NCBI RefSeq assembly: GCF_004361835.1
Contig: NZ_SNWD01000002.1
Coordinates: 490,080 to 554,079 of the forward strand
Direction: 5' to 3'
DNA length: 64,000 nucleotides
Source of the DNA: Stakelama pacifica
GTDB taxonomy: Bacteria > Pseudomonadota > Alphaproteobacteria > Sphingomonadales > Sphingomonadaceae
Shown here: one piece after another, positions 8,357 through 19,069 of the stretch
Layout of the letters: every line of letters starts with the position of its first letter
How positions within the stretch are numbered: position 1 is the first letter of the stretch
Notes under the pieces: generated by a model
The model's input: the letters and a program-made list of their open reading frames with translations, nothing else
What the model was told of the DNA's origin: nothing
The model's database searches: none
Translations under genes and position numbers: made by a program

Positions 8357-8916
8357 GCACCCGTAACACGCTCATTCAGGCCGCGGCGAACCTGCTGGAT
8401 GAGGGCGGCGAACAGGCCGTCACCCTGCGGGCCGTCGGTCATGCGGCCGGGGTTTCGCACAATGCCCCCTACAAGCATTTCACGAACCGGGATGCCCTGC
8501 TGGCCGCCGTCGCTGCCGCTGACCTTGAGACGCTTACGACCAACTTCGCCGACATACGCGGGTCGGAGCAGGCGCCCAAGGTCAAACTGCTGACCGCCAT
8601 CGGCGCCCTGATTGCGTTCAGTCGCCTGCGGCCGTCGCGGTATCGACTGGTTTTCGGCGCACCGACGCTTGCCCAGAAAAATCCTGATCTGCAGGCGTGC
8701 AGCTCGGCCTGTCTCGCTGAGATCATGGCACTGGTCGATGAATGCAAATGCGCGAAAGCTCTGCCCAACGCGCCGACAAAGAGCCTCGCCAGCCTGCTGC
8801 TAGCCGCCATGCACGGCCTCGTTCTTCTGGAAGCCCAGGGCCAGCTTCACGCTGAAAAGGGATTGCCGACCATCGAGGAGAACATGGCGCTGATGGTCAG
8901 CCTATTCTCGCGGTGA
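8353..8916 (+). CDS. TetR family transcriptional regulator
   Basis: A 187-residue TetR-type repressor. The N-terminal HTH covers residues 3-50 (NTLIQAAANLLDEGGEQAVT, then GHAAGVSHNAPYKHFTNRDA), and a TetR C-terminal ligand domain with two neighbouring cysteines (QACSSACLAEI) and a CKC triplet follows. The start overlaps the SDR stop by 4 bases. It most likely represses its own operon by binding the twin palindromes at 7337-7383. Ligand unknown. Confidence 0.88.
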   Translation: MSTRNTLIQAAANLLDEGGEQAVTLRAVGHAAGVSHNAPYKHFTNRDALLAAVAAADLETLTTNFADIRGSEQAPKVKLLTAIGALIAFSRLRPSRYRLVFGAPTLAQKNPDLQACSSACLAEIMALVDECKCAKALPNAPTKSLASLLLAAMHGLVLLEAQGQLHAEKGLPTIEENMALMVSLFSR

Positions 8917-9525
8917 GACTGGCGAGGTTTTACCTGAGAAGCCCTGCCTAGGCCATTCTGAAGCGTTTCGGACGGGCAGTTTGCAATGCATGAATGCCCT
9001 GGAGACTTGCACGGTCGTGGACCTGCGAAGGCGGCGTTGCGCCGATAGAATATCTGCTCGGTTGGCACATCGCGCAGGCGAAGAATTTGCCACGTCAAGG
9101 AGGAAGCGGGATCGCTCGGGCTGTCGTGCGCATCGGTTGCCGTTCAGCCAGCACGTTCCGCGTCGCCTTCTTCCCTATGTAAGATCGTGTCCGACGCATT
9201 AGACCTGATCAGGTTGCTGAGCGAAGTTGCCCGCCGGACGATGGCAGCGATCGCCTGCGATTGGAATTCTTCCGGTAATTCGCGAATTCTCGCGTAGCGA
9301 ATCAAGAGATTTTCTACCGATGCTCGCCGGATTCCCTTACCCAAGACCCCGTAACCCAGACCGACAGCCTAGCGATTACCGTCGGCATTAACCGCAGCCT
9401 GTAAGTATAAGCCGCCGACTCTACTACACCTTCGACTATCTGTTGCACCGGCCGGATTTCTGGCTCTCTTGATGTGCTCCTGACGCCGGGCGGCGGTTCG
9501 CCCGGCCCAATCCAGGGGCCGATCC
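8917..9525. other. Intergenic stretch between the cargo pair and trbB
   Basis: About 600 bases with no convincing gene. The best frame is a 66-codon minus-strand frame at 9144-9344 with a TTG start and no clear ribosome site; I do not call it. Several interrupted frames suggest decayed sequence at the cargo junction. The last 40 bases should hold the ribosome site for trbB and possibly its promoter. Confidence 0.5.
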
Positions 9526-10512
9526 TTGACCGTTCAACCGATCCGATCCGAGGCGAAGTCACGCGGCGCGCGGATGCTGCGCACCGCGCTCGGGCCGTCG
9601 ATCGTCACCTGGCTCGACGACCCAGCCGTCATCGAAGTCATGCTCAACCCGGACGGCCGGTTGTGGGTCGATCGGCTCGGAGAAGGCATCAGCGACACCG
9701 GCGAGCTGCTGAGCGCGGCCGACGGCGAACGCATCGTCCGCTTGGTCGCGCACCATGTCGGCGTCGAGGTTCACGCCCGATCCCCGCGCGTTTCGGCCGA
9801 GCTGCCGGAAGGAGGCGAGCGGTTCGAGGGGCTCTTGCCCCCGGTAGTGGCCGCGCCTGCCTTCGCGATTCGCAAACCTGCCGTCGCGGTATTCATGCTC
9901 GACGATTATGCGGCGGCCGGCATCATGTCGGCAGCTCACGCTGAGGCGCTGCGGCACGGTGTCGAAACCCGCGACAACATCCTCGTCGCGGGTGGGACCG
10001 GCAGCGGCAAGACCACGCTGGTCAATGCGCTGTTGGCCGAAGTCGCCAAGACCACCGACCGCATCGTCCTGATCGAAGACACGCGCGAGCTGCAATGCGC
10101 CGCGCCCAACCTCGTCGCCATGCGGACCAAGGACGGCGTCGTCTCGCTGTCAGATCTCGTCCGGTCCTCTCTGCGGCTGCGCCCGGATCGCATCCCCATC
10201 GGCGAGGTGCGCGGCGCGGAGGCGCTCGATCTCCTCAAAGCCTGGGGCACCGGCCACCCCGGCGGCATCGGCACGATCCATGCCGGCACGGCGCTCGGGG
10301 CCCTCCGCCGCATGGAGCAGCTCATTCAGGAGGCCGTCATCACGGTCCCCCGCGCTCTGCTGGCCGAGACCATCGACCTCATCGCCGTGCTGGTCCGCGA
10401 CGGACACGGCCGCCGCCTCGCCGAGCTGACCCGTGTCGAAGGGCTCGACCCCGTCACCGGCGACTACCGCGTCATCTCGCTTTCCCAACCCCAGCCAGGA
10501 GACCTGCCATGA
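9526..10512 (+). CDS. trbB: TrbB, VirB11-type secretion ATPase
   Basis: A 328-residue cytoplasmic hexameric ATPase powering pilus assembly and DNA transfer. The N-terminal domain runs to about residue 140; Walker A is [11 protein letters not shown] at about 153-163, the Asp box IEDTRELQC is near 184, and the His box [15 protein letters not shown] is near 245-259. The TTG start at 9526 gives the family N-terminus [17 protein letters not shown]; an internal ATG at 9574 is an alternative. It heads the trb operon, and each next gene overlaps or abuts. Confidence 0.92.
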   Translation: MTVQPIRSEAKSRGARMLRTALGPSIVTWLDDPAVIEVMLNPDGRLWVDRLGEGISDTGELLSAADGERIVRLVAHHVGVEVHARSPRVSAELPEGGERFEGLLPPVVAAPAFAIRKPAVAVFMLDDYAAAGIMSAAHAEALRHGVETRDNILVAGGTGSGKTTLVNALLAEVAKTTDRIVLIEDTRELQCAAPNLVAMRTKDGVVSLSDLVRSSLRLRPDRIPIGEVRGAEALDLLKAWGTGHPGGIGTIHAGTALGALRRMEQLIQEAVITVPRALLAETIDLIAVLVRDGHGRRLAELTRVEGLDPVTGDYRVISLSQPQPGDLP

Positions 10513-10841
10513 TCCATGCCATCCGGCGTGGCGCACGCCGCGCCATGCTTACCGCCACCGCCAGCGTGATCGTGCTGACCTTCGCCGTCCCGGCTCATGC
10601 GGGCGGATCGTCGATGCCGTGGGAAGCCCCGCTCCAGTCGATCCTTGAATCCATCGAGGGGCCGGTGGCGAAGATCGTCGCGGTCATCATCATCATCGTG
10701 ACCGGCCTGACGCTGGCGTTCGGCGATACGAGCGGCGGCTTCCGTCGGCTGATCCAGATCGTGTTCGGCCTGTCGATCGCGTTCGCGGCCAGTTCCTTCT
10801 TCCTGTCGTTCTTCAGCTTCGGCGGCGGGGCGCTGGTCTGA
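10509..10841 (+). CDS. trbC: TrbC, pilin precursor
   Basis: A 110-residue VirB2/TrbC-type prepilin. The cleavable leader at residues 1-31 ends in VPAHAGG, and two hydrophobic helices follow at about 52-72 and 82-108. In RP4-type systems the protein is trimmed and cyclised, the last step by TraF (1062 here). It overlaps trbB by 4 bases and trbD by one base (TGATG), as expected for coupled translation. Confidence 0.88.
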   Translation: MIHAIRRGARRAMLTATASVIVLTFAVPAHAGGSSMPWEAPLQSILESIEGPVAKIVAVIIIIVTGLTLAFGDTSGGFRRLIQIVFGLSIAFAASSFFLSFFSFGGGALV

Positions 10842-11110
10842 TGGAGAGCGCGGAGCCGATCGCGGGTTTCTATGCCCCCGTCCACCGGGCGCTGACCGAG
10901 CCGATCTTGCTCGGCGGCGCTCCGCGCTCGCTCGCTATCGTGAACGGCACGCTGGCCGGTGCGATCGGCCTCGGCCTGCGCCTCTGGATCGCTGGCCTCG
11001 TCATCTGGGCGATCGGCCATGCCCTGTCAGTCTGGGCGGCGCGCCGTGACCCGCAATTCGTGGACGTGGCCCGCCGCCACCTCCGCTACCCGAGCTGGAT
11101 GCAGCCATGA
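10841..11110 (+). CDS. trbD: TrbD, VirB3-like membrane protein
   Basis: An 89-residue inner-membrane protein of the VirB3/TrbD family: GFYAPVHRALTEPILLGGAP followed by one long hydrophobic region at about residues 33-66 and a basic C-terminus. It acts with TrbE in assembling the inner-membrane complex (family knowledge). It shares a base with trbC and overlaps trbE by 4 bases. Confidence 0.88.
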   Translation: MESAEPIAGFYAPVHRALTEPILLGGAPRSLAIVNGTLAGAIGLGLRLWIAGLVIWAIGHALSVWAARRDPQFVDVARRHLRYPSWMQP

Positions 11111-13542
11111 TGAGCTTGCGCGAATACCGCAACAAGGCGGCACACCTTGCCGACTTCCTGCCCTGGGCCGCGCTGGTCGGCGAAGGCGTCGTGCTCAACA
11201 AGGACGGTTCGTTCCAGCGCACTGCGCGCTTCCGGGGACCGGACCTTGATTCGGCGACGCCCGCCGAGCTGGTCGCCACCACCGCTCGGCTCAACAACTC
11301 ACTGCGCCGCTTGGGCTCGGGCTGGGCGATCTTCGTCGAGGCGCGGCGAGCGCCCGCGCTCGACTACCCGGACGCCGAATTTCCCGATCCCGTGTCGGCG
11401 CTGATCGACATGGAGCGGCGCGAACAGTTCCGTGAGGAAGGCGCGCATTTCGAGAGCGCCTATTATCTGACACTGCTGTGGATGCCGCCCGCCGAGGAAG
11501 CCGCGCGCGCCGAAGGCTGGCTCTATGAGGGTCGTTCAACCAGCGGCGTCGATTCGTGGGAGTTGCTCAAGGGCTTCAACGATCGCAGCAATCGCGTGCT
11601 GAACCTGGTCGAAGGCTTCGTGCCCGAAGTGCGCTGGCTCGATGACGCCGAGACGCTCACCTACCTTCATTCCACCGTCTCGACACGCCGCCAGCGCGTG
11701 CGGGTGCCGGAAACGCCAATGCACCTCGACGCGCTGTTGGCCGACGAGCCGCTCACCGGCGGGCTCGAACCGAAGCTTGGCGACCATCACCTCCGCACGC
11801 TGACGATCACGGGATTTCCGAGCGTCACCTTCCCCGGCCTGCTCGACGAGCTGAACCGGCTCGCGTTCGAGTATCGCTGGGCGACGCGGGCGATCATGCT
11901 CGACAAGACCGACGCGACCAAACTGCTGACCCGCATCCGTCGCCAGTGGTTCGCCAAGCGCAAGTCGGTCGCGGCCATCCTGAAGGAGGTGATGACCAAC
12001 GAGGCGAGCACGCTGCTCGACAGCGACGCCTCGAACAAGGCCGCCGACGCCGACACCGCCTTGCAGGAGCTGGGCGCCGACTATGCCGGGATGGCCTATG
12101 TCACCGCGACGGTGACGGTATGGGACCGTGATCCGGCCATCGCCGCCGAGAAGCTGCGGCTGGTAGAGAAGGTCATCCAGGGCCGCGACTTCACGTGTCT
12201 TCCCGAAGGGATGAACGCGATCGAGGCATGGCTGGGGAGTCTTCCCGGCCACACCTACGCCAACGTCCGCCAGCCCCCGATTTCCACCATCAATCTCGCC
12301 CACCTGATCCCCCTGTCAGCGGTATGGGCGGGGCCGGAACGGGACGATCATTTCGGTGCTCCCCCCTTGCTCTACGGCAAGACCGAAGGCTCGACCCCGT
12401 TCCGGTTTTCCCTTCACGTCGGCGACGTCGGCCACACGCTGATCGTCGGCCCGACCGGCGCCGGCAAATCGGTGCTGCTCGCGCTGATGGCGATGCAGTT
12501 TCGCCGCTATGAGAATGCCCAGGTCTTCGCGTTCGACTTCGGCGGCAGCATCCGCGCCGCCGCGATCGGCATGGGCGGCGACTGGCAGGATCTCGGCGGG
12601 ATGCTCGCCGACGAGGCCGGCGACGGCGTCCAGCTCCAGCCGCTTGCCCGCATCGACGATCCGGCAGAACGCGCCTGGGCGGCCGAATGGCTGGCGGCGA
12701 TCCTCGCGTCCGAAGGCGTCGCGGTCGATCCCCAGGCCAAGGAGCATATTTGGTCGGCACTCGGCTCGTTGGCATCGGCGCCGATCAGCGAACGCACGCT
12801 CACGGGGCTGGCCGTCCTGTTGCAGAGCCAGCAGCTCAAGCAGGCGCTCGCACCGTATTGCATCGGCGGGACATGGGGCCGGCTGCTCGACGCCGAGGCC
12901 GAACGCATCGGCGAGGCCAATGCGCAAGCCTACGAGACCGAGGGTCTGGTCGGCGCCGGATCGGCCGCGGCGGTCCTGTCTTATCTGTTCCACCGCATCG
13001 GCGATCGGCTCGACGGCTCGCCCACGCTCATCATCATTGATGAGGGCTGGCTGGTCCTAGACAGCCCCGACTTCGTCGCGCAGCTCCGCGAATGGCTGAA
13101 GACCCTGCGCAAGAAGAACGCCAGCGTCGTCTTCGCAACGCAGAGCCTCGCCGACATCGAGACGTCGAGCATCGCGCCGGCCATCATCGAGAGCTGCCCG
13201 ACGCGCATCTTCCTGCCGAACGAGCGCGCGGCCGAGCCGCAGATCGCCGTCATTTACGAGCGGTTCGGTCTCAACGCCCGCCAGATCGAAATCCTCAGCC
13301 GGGCGACGCCCAAGCGGGATTACTACTGCCAATCGCGGCGCGGCAACCGGCTGTTCGAGTTAGGGCTGGGCGAGGTCGCGTTGGCCTTCGCCGCCGCTTC
13401 TTCCAAGACCGATCAGCTCCGCATCGCCGAGTTGGTCGAGACCCACGGCCGCGAGCGCTTCGCCGCCGAATGGCTGCGCCATTGCGGCTGTGCCTGGGCG
13501 GTCGAGCTTCTTCCCCCCAGCCAGCAGGAGTTACCGTTATGA
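11107..13542 (+). CDS. trbE: TrbE, VirB4-type ATPase
   Basis: An 811-residue VirB4-family ATPase of full length, the main energy-coupling subunit of the channel. The N-terminal CagE/TrbE domain runs to about residue 420, Walker A VGPTGAGKSVLL is at about 446-457, and Walker B TLIIIDEGWLVL is at about 639-650. The conserved RKKNASVVFATQSLADI stretch follows. It overlaps trbD by ATGA and trbJ by 4 bases. No truncation or missing catalytic residue is seen. Confidence 0.94.
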   Translation: MMSLREYRNKAAHLADFLPWAALVGEGVVLNKDGSFQRTARFRGPDLDSATPAELVATTARLNNSLRRLGSGWAIFVEARRAPALDYPDAEFPDPVSALIDMERREQFREEGAHFESAYYLTLLWMPPAEEAARAEGWLYEGRSTSGVDSWELLKGFNDRSNRVLNLVEGFVPEVRWLDDAETLTYLHSTVSTRRQRVRVPETPMHLDALLADEPLTGGLEPKLGDHHLRTLTITGFPSVTFPGLLDELNRLAFEYRWATRAIMLDKTDATKLLTRIRRQWFAKRKSVAAILKEVMTNEASTLLDSDASNKAADADTALQELGADYAGMAYVTATVTVWDRDPAIAAEKLRLVEKVIQGRDFTCLPEGMNAIEAWLGSLPGHTYANVRQPPISTINLAHLIPLSAVWAGPERDDHFGAPPLLYGKTEGSTPFRFSLHVGDVGHTLIVGPTGAGKSVLLALMAMQFRRYENAQVFAFDFGGSIRAAAIGMGGDWQDLGGMLADEAGDGVQLQPLARIDDPAERAWAAEWLAAILASEGVAVDPQAKEHIWSALGSLASAPISERTLTGLAVLLQSQQLKQALAPYCIGGTWGRLLDAEAERIGEANAQAYETEGLVGAGSAAAVLSYLFHRIGDRLDGSPTLIIIDEGWLVLDSPDFVAQLREWLKTLRKKNASVVFATQSLADIETSSIAPAIIESCPTRIFLPNERAAEPQIAVIYERFGLNARQIEILSRATPKRDYYCQSRRGNRLFELGLGEVALAFAAASSKTDQLRIAELVETHGRERFAAEWLRHCGCAWAVELLPPSQQELPL

Positions 13543-14297
13543 AGACCGCTATCCTGCGCCGTGCCATCCTGGCCGGCGCCATCGCCACCTCGAGCATGAT
13601 CGGCATCACCGCCGCCACACCGGCGCACGCTCAGTTCGGCGGGATCGTTTATGACCCGACCAACTATGCGCAGAACGTGCTGACGGCCGCGCGGTCGCTC
13701 CAGCAGGTCAACAACCAGATTCAGCAAATCCAGCAGCAGGCGACGAGCCTGATGAACGAGGCGCGCAATCTGGCATCGCTGCCGTTCAGTTCACTCCAGC
13801 GATTGCAGCAACAGGTGCAGCGCACCCAGCAACTTCTCGGCGAAGCGCAGCGCATCGCCTACGACGTGCAGAACGTCCAGCAGGTGTTCAACGGCCGCTA
13901 CAAGGGCGCGGCGCTCACCGGCACCCACGCGCAGATGGTCGCCAACGCCAACGCGCGCTGGGAGGATAGCGTCGGCGCGTTCGAGGACGCGCTGCGCGTT
14001 CAGGCGGGCGTGGTCGGCAACATCGAAGGCGCGCGCACGACGATGGATGGCCTGGTCTCATCCAGCCAGTCAGCAACCGGCGCGCTCCAGGCCGCACAGG
14101 CGGGCAATCAGCTTCTCGCGCTGCAATCGCAGCAACTCGCGGACCTGACGGCGTTGCTCGCGGCGCAGGGCCGGGCGCAGGCGCTGGATTCTGCGCGCAA
14201 CGCGGCGGTCGAGGCCGAAAGCCGCGAACGGCGACGCCGCTTCCTGACGCGATCCACCGGCTACCAGCCGGGCAACGCTAGCATGTTCCACGACTGA
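13539..14297 (+). CDS. trbJ: TrbJ, VirB5-like periplasmic protein
   Basis: A 252-residue exported protein with a signal peptide (residues 1-32, cut after TPAHAQ). The mature part is almost entirely helical and rich in glutamine (LQQVNNQIQQIQQQATSLM), with coiled-coil character at about 55-120 and 175-225. VirB5/TrbJ proteins sit at the pilus tip or channel and help contact recipient cells. It overlaps trbE by 4 bases. Confidence 0.9.
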   Translation: MKTAILRRAILAGAIATSSMIGITAATPAHAQFGGIVYDPTNYAQNVLTAARSLQQVNNQIQQIQQQATSLMNEARNLASLPFSSLQRLQQQVQRTQQLLGEAQRIAYDVQNVQQVFNGRYKGAALTGTHAQMVANANARWEDSVGAFEDALRVQAGVVGNIEGARTTMDGLVSSSQSATGALQAAQAGNQLLALQSQQLADLTALLAAQGRAQALDSARNAAVEAESRERRRRFLTRSTGYQPGNASMFHD

Positions 14298-14301
14298 ACC
14301 G

Positions 14302-14607
14302 ATGGACACCAAGCTCCTCGCGCGCATCGGCGCCATCATCTTCATCGCCATCGCGATCACGATGACCGCGATCGAGATGAACCGCGCACCTAAGCCCGCG
14401 CGCGACGAGCCGGCGGCCGTCGCCGACACCCCGGCGACGGCCGACCCGCTGCTGATCGAGCTGCGCCGCTGTCAGTCGCTTGGGCAAGCCGGCGCGAGCG
14501 ATTCCGACTGCCTGCGCGCCTGGGCCGAGAACCGCCGCCAGTTCCTGGCGCCCAGCGCACGCCCTGCCGCCCGCATCGCCGAAGACGCTTCGGCACAGGA
14601 GAACTGA
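14302..14607 (+). CDS. TrbK-alt, probable entry exclusion protein
   Basis: A 101-residue protein with one N-terminal membrane segment (about residues 7-27), a Pro/Ala-rich linker, and a small C-terminal domain holding two cysteines (RRCQSLGQAGASDSDCLRAW). This matches the TrbK-alt family, thought to give entry exclusion in this group of ICEs. Unlike RP4 TrbK it has no lipobox. It lies between trbJ and trbL, the usual place. Confidence 0.8.
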   Translation: MDTKLLARIGAIIFIAIAITMTAIEMNRAPKPARDEPAAVADTPATADPLLIELRRCQSLGQAGASDSDCLRAWAENRRQFLAPSARPAARIAEDASAQEN

Positions 14608-14608
14608 C

Positions 14609-15919
14609 ATGGGCGGCACCGGCGTCGTCGATCGCTTTCTGGATGTCTTCACCCGCTACATCGACAGCGGGTTCGGCCTGCTCGGCGGCGAGGTGGCGTT
14701 CATCGCCACCACCCTGATCGTCATCGACGTGACTTTGGCCGCGCTGTTCTGGACGTGGGGTGAAGGCGACGACATCATCGCGCGGCTCATCAAGAAGACC
14801 CTCTTCGTCGGTATCTTCGCCTACATCATCGGCAACTGGAACAGCCTGGCGCGGATCGTCTTCGAGAGCTTTGCCGGCCTCGGCCTGAAAGCATCCGGCA
14901 CCGGCTTCACCGCCGCCGAGCTGCTACAGCCGGGGCGCGTCGCCCAAGTCGGTCTCGAAGCTGGCGAACCCATCCTTCAGTCGATCTCCGACCTGATGGG
15001 CTGGGTCGCGTTCTTCGAAAACTTCATCCAGATCGCGGTGCTGCTGTTCGCCTGGGTGCTTGTCATCCTCGCTTTCTTCATTCTGTCGATCCAGCTTTTC
15101 ATCACCTTGATCGAGTTCAAACTGGCGACGCTCGCCGGCTTCGTGCTCATCCCGTTCGGCCTGTTCGGCAAGACCGCCTTCATGGCCGAGCGCGTGCTGG
15201 GGCTGGTCATCTCGTCGGGCGTCAAAGTGCTGGTGCTTGCCGTCATAGTCGGCATCGGCTCAACTCTGTTCGATGAGTTCCGCGCCGGCTTCGGCGGCGC
15301 GCAGCCGAGCATCGAGGACGCGATGGCCGTCGCGCTCGCCTCGCTCTGCCTGCTTGGACTCGGCATCTTCGGCCCTTCGATCGCCAACGGCATCGTATCC
15401 GGCGGCCCTGCGCTGGGCGCCGGTGCGGCAGCGGGCACCGCGCTTGCTGCCGGCGGTGCGCTGGCCGGCGGCGCAGCCGCCGCCCGTCTCGGCGCCGGCG
15501 TGGCAGTGGGGGCGATCGGCGGTGCAGCCCGAGGCGCGGCCTTTACGTCCGGCGCCGCCAACAGCGCCTATGCCCTAGGCTCCGCGGGAAAGACCGGCGC
15601 GGGCGCGGCAGCGGGCGGCGTGGCAGGCGTCGGCAAAGCCGCCGTCGGCGCTGCCATATCGCCGCTGCGCAAGGCCGCCGCCTCGCTCAAGGACAGCTAC
15701 CGCTCGGGCGGTCGCGCGGCGGTCACCGCCACCGGCGGCACCATCTCGGGCGGCGCACCGGCGCCATCAACGGAGGCGTCGGGCGGCCCGCCTGCCTGGG
15801 CCGCCGCGATGAAACGCCGCCAGACCATGACCCACGGCGCGACGGTCGCCGCCCACACGCTGCGCTCCGGCGATGGCGGGGGCAGCGGCGCATCGGTCGA
15901 TGTCAGCCAGAAGGATTGA
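14609..15919 (+). CDS. trbL: TrbL, VirB6-like polytopic channel protein
   Basis: A 436-residue inner-membrane protein. Several membrane segments lie between residues 30 and 270 (for example ILAFFILSIQLFITLIEF). A glycine/alanine-rich hydrophobic stretch follows at about 260-350, and then a hydrophilic tail that is probably cytoplasmic. This is the layout of TrbL/VirB6. The ATG at 14609 follows trbK by one base with ACAGGAG upstream; a longer frame from 14480 overlaps trbK in another frame and is rejected. Confidence 0.92.
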   Translation: MGGTGVVDRFLDVFTRYIDSGFGLLGGEVAFIATTLIVIDVTLAALFWTWGEGDDIIARLIKKTLFVGIFAYIIGNWNSLARIVFESFAGLGLKASGTGFTAAELLQPGRVAQVGLEAGEPILQSISDLMGWVAFFENFIQIAVLLFAWVLVILAFFILSIQLFITLIEFKLATLAGFVLIPFGLFGKTAFMAERVLGLVISSGVKVLVLAVIVGIGSTLFDEFRAGFGGAQPSIEDAMAVALASLCLLGLGIFGPSIANGIVSGGPALGAGAAAGTALAAGGALAGGAAAARLGAGVAVGAIGGAARGAAFTSGAANSAYALGSAGKTGAGAAAGGVAGVGKAAVGAAISPLRKAAASLKDSYRSGGRAAVTATGGTISGGAPAPSTEASGGPPAWAAAMKRRQTMTHGATVAAHTLRSGDGGGSGASVDVSQKD

Positions 15920-15922
15920 TCC

Positions 15923-16602
15923 ATGTTTCGACGCCCGAATATCCGCTACGGCCAAACTCCCGAACCGACGACCCCATACCAGCGCGCAGCGCAGGTCTGG
16001 GATGACCGGATCGGCTCATCCCGCGTCCAGGCAAAGAACTGGCGGTTCGCCTTCTTCGGCGCGCTCGCTCTCTCGGGCGGCCTGGCCGGCGGCCTCGTCT
16101 GGCAATCGGCGCGCGGGCACATCGTCCCCTGGGTGGTGCAGGTCGATCGACTCGGTGAGGCGCAGGCCGTCGCTCCCGCCGAAGCCGGCTATCGCCCGAC
16201 CGATCCACAGGTAGCGTTCCACCTCGCTCGCTTCATCGAGCAGGTCAGGAGCATCCCGGCCGATCCGGTCATCGTCCGCCAGAATTGGCTGCGCGCCTAC
16301 GACTTCACGACCGACAAAGGCGCACTGTTCCTCAACGACTACGCGCGCGCCAACGACCCCTTCGCCAATGTCGGCCGGGCTCAGGTCGCGGTGGACGTGT
16401 CGAGCGTGATCCGGGCCTCGCCCGACAGCTTCCGCGTCGCCTGGACCGAGCGCCGCTATCAGGATGGCAGCCTCGCCGCCACCGAGCGTTGGTCGGCGAT
16501 CCTCACCGTCGTCGTGCAGCCGCCGCGCACGCCCGACGCCCTGCGCAAGAATCCGCTCGGCGTCTTCGTCAATGCCCTCAACTGGTCGAAGGAGCTGTCG
16601 CA

Positions 16603-16606
<4 letters not shown>
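15923..16606 (+). CDS. trbF: TrbF, VirB8-like protein
   Basis: A 227-residue bitopic inner-membrane protein: a cytoplasmic N-terminus with NPYQRAAQVWD-like residues, one membrane helix at about 41-60, and a periplasmic VirB8 domain (residues 70-225) with the PFANVGRAQVAVDVSSVIRA and WTERRYQDGSL segments. It nucleates the channel through contacts with TrbG and TrbI (family knowledge). It follows trbL by 3 bases and overlaps trbG by 4. Confidence 0.92.
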
Positions 16607-17615
<1,009 letters not shown>

Positions 17616-17619
<4 letters not shown>

Positions 17620-18833
17620 GCGAGCCCGTAGACACTCCGGCCACCGCGCCCGCCGCGCTGCATTCCGATCCTCAAGCCTTCCAGCTTCGCGGAGATCCGC
17701 CGCGCGTGATGCGCCTGTCGCGTAAGGCGCTCGCAGTCGTGGGTGTCGCCGCCGGCCTTGGGATCGGCAGCTCACTGATCTATGCGCTGCGCCCGCCCAG
17801 CGAGAAAGCCGCGCAGGAACTCTATAACACCGACAGCCGCGCCACCGCCGAGACCATCACGTCCGGGCCGCGCGACTACGCGCAGGCGCCCCGGCTCGGC
17901 CCGCCGCTGCCCGGCGACCTCGGCGGACCGATCGTGGCGGCGCAGCAGCGCGGCGAGAATGTGCCAGTGCCTCCGGTCGGCACGCAACCAGGTCAACCCG
18001 ATCCCCGCGTTCAGGCCGCCGAGACCGCCCGCCAGCGTGCGCAGCAAGAGCGCGACGCGGCGCGCACCAGCTCGGTCTTCCTCGGCAGCAGCGGGGGTTC
18101 GGCGTCATCAGCGGCCCCGGCTTCCCCCGGTCTCGCAGCGCCGAACCAGGGGCCTCCGGTGACGGCCGATGCAGCGGCGCAAAGCGACCAGGCCGCCAAG
18201 CGCGCCTTCATGGCGCAGGCGTCCAACCAGCGCACGGTCAGCGCCGAGCGGCTGACGGCGCCGACGTCGCCCAACATCGTGCAGGCCGGAAGCATCATCC
18301 CGGCCGCGCTCATCACCGGCGTCCGTTCGGACCTCCCCGGCCAGATCACCGCCCAGGTGACAGCCAATGTCTATGACAGCCCGACGGGTCGCATCCTGCT
18401 CATCCCACAGGGCGCGCGGCTGATCGGCGAGTATGACAGCGAGATCGCCGCCGGGCAGACCCGCGTGCTGCTCGCCTGGGATCGGCTCATCATGCCGGAC
18501 GGCCGCTCGATCGTTCTCGAGCGCCAGCCCGGCGCGGACGGAACGGGGTTCGCCGGCCTACAGGACCGCGTGAACCAGCACTGGGGCAATCTCCTAAGGG
18601 CGGCGGCCGTCTCGACGCTTCTCGGCGTAGGCGCCGAGCTGGGTGCGGACAGCGAGGACGACCTGACCCGTGCCCTCCGGCGAGGCTCGCAAGATACCAT
18701 CAACCAGACCGGCCAGCAGATCGTGCGGCGGCAGCTCAATGTGCAGCCAACGCTCACCATCCGGCCGGGGCATCCACTGCGCGTGGTCCTGACGCGCGAC
18801 CTCGTGCTCGAACCGATCGGAGCAACGCGATGA
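17616..18833 (+). CDS. trbI: TrbI, VirB10-like channel protein
   Basis: A 405-residue protein spanning the envelope. It has a short cytoplasmic N-terminus, one membrane helix at about 38-59, a long Pro/Ala/Gln-rich periplasmic linker (about 65-205), and a C-terminal VirB10 beta-barrel-type domain with VQAGSIIPAALITGVRSDLP and the LLIPQGARLIGEYDS box. The GTG start at 17616 overlaps trbG by 4 bases. It is the last structural gene of the secretion operon. Confidence 0.93.
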
Positions 18834-19054
18834 CGAAGTTGAAGCTGGGGCCGCTGGCCGACGACCGACCCGTCAAGCTGACGGTAGAACTGCCCGCGAC
18901 TGTTCACCGCGATCTTGTCGCCTATGCCGCCGCGCTCGCGACCGAAACAGGCGGGGAAGCCGTAGCTCCCGAGAAACTCGTCGCGCCGATGCTGGCGAAG
19001 TTCATGGCGAGCGATCGAGGGTTTTCACGACGTCGGGGCGCCGCAAAGGACTGA
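18830..19054 (+). CDS. DUF2274 domain protein closing the trb operon
   Basis: A 74-residue cytoplasmic protein of the DUF2274 family (MTKLKLGPLADDRPVKLTVE, with an RHH-like strand-helix-helix pattern and an invariant-looking PEKLVAPMLAKFMASDRGF). The function is unknown; it regularly follows trbI in these ICEs. It overlaps trbI by 4 bases. Its shape suggests a small DNA-binding regulator, but that is an inference. Confidence 0.8.
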   Translation: MTKLKLGPLADDRPVKLTVELPATVHRDLVAYAAALATETGGEAVAPEKLVAPMLAKFMASDRGFSRRRGAAKD

Positions 19055-19069
19055 GCCGGCGCGTTGCCG

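Noticed and set aside
9144..9344. A 66-codon minus-strand frame between the TetR gene and trbB
   Set aside because: TTG start, no ribosome site and no known family. It might be a decayed gene, but it is not supported.
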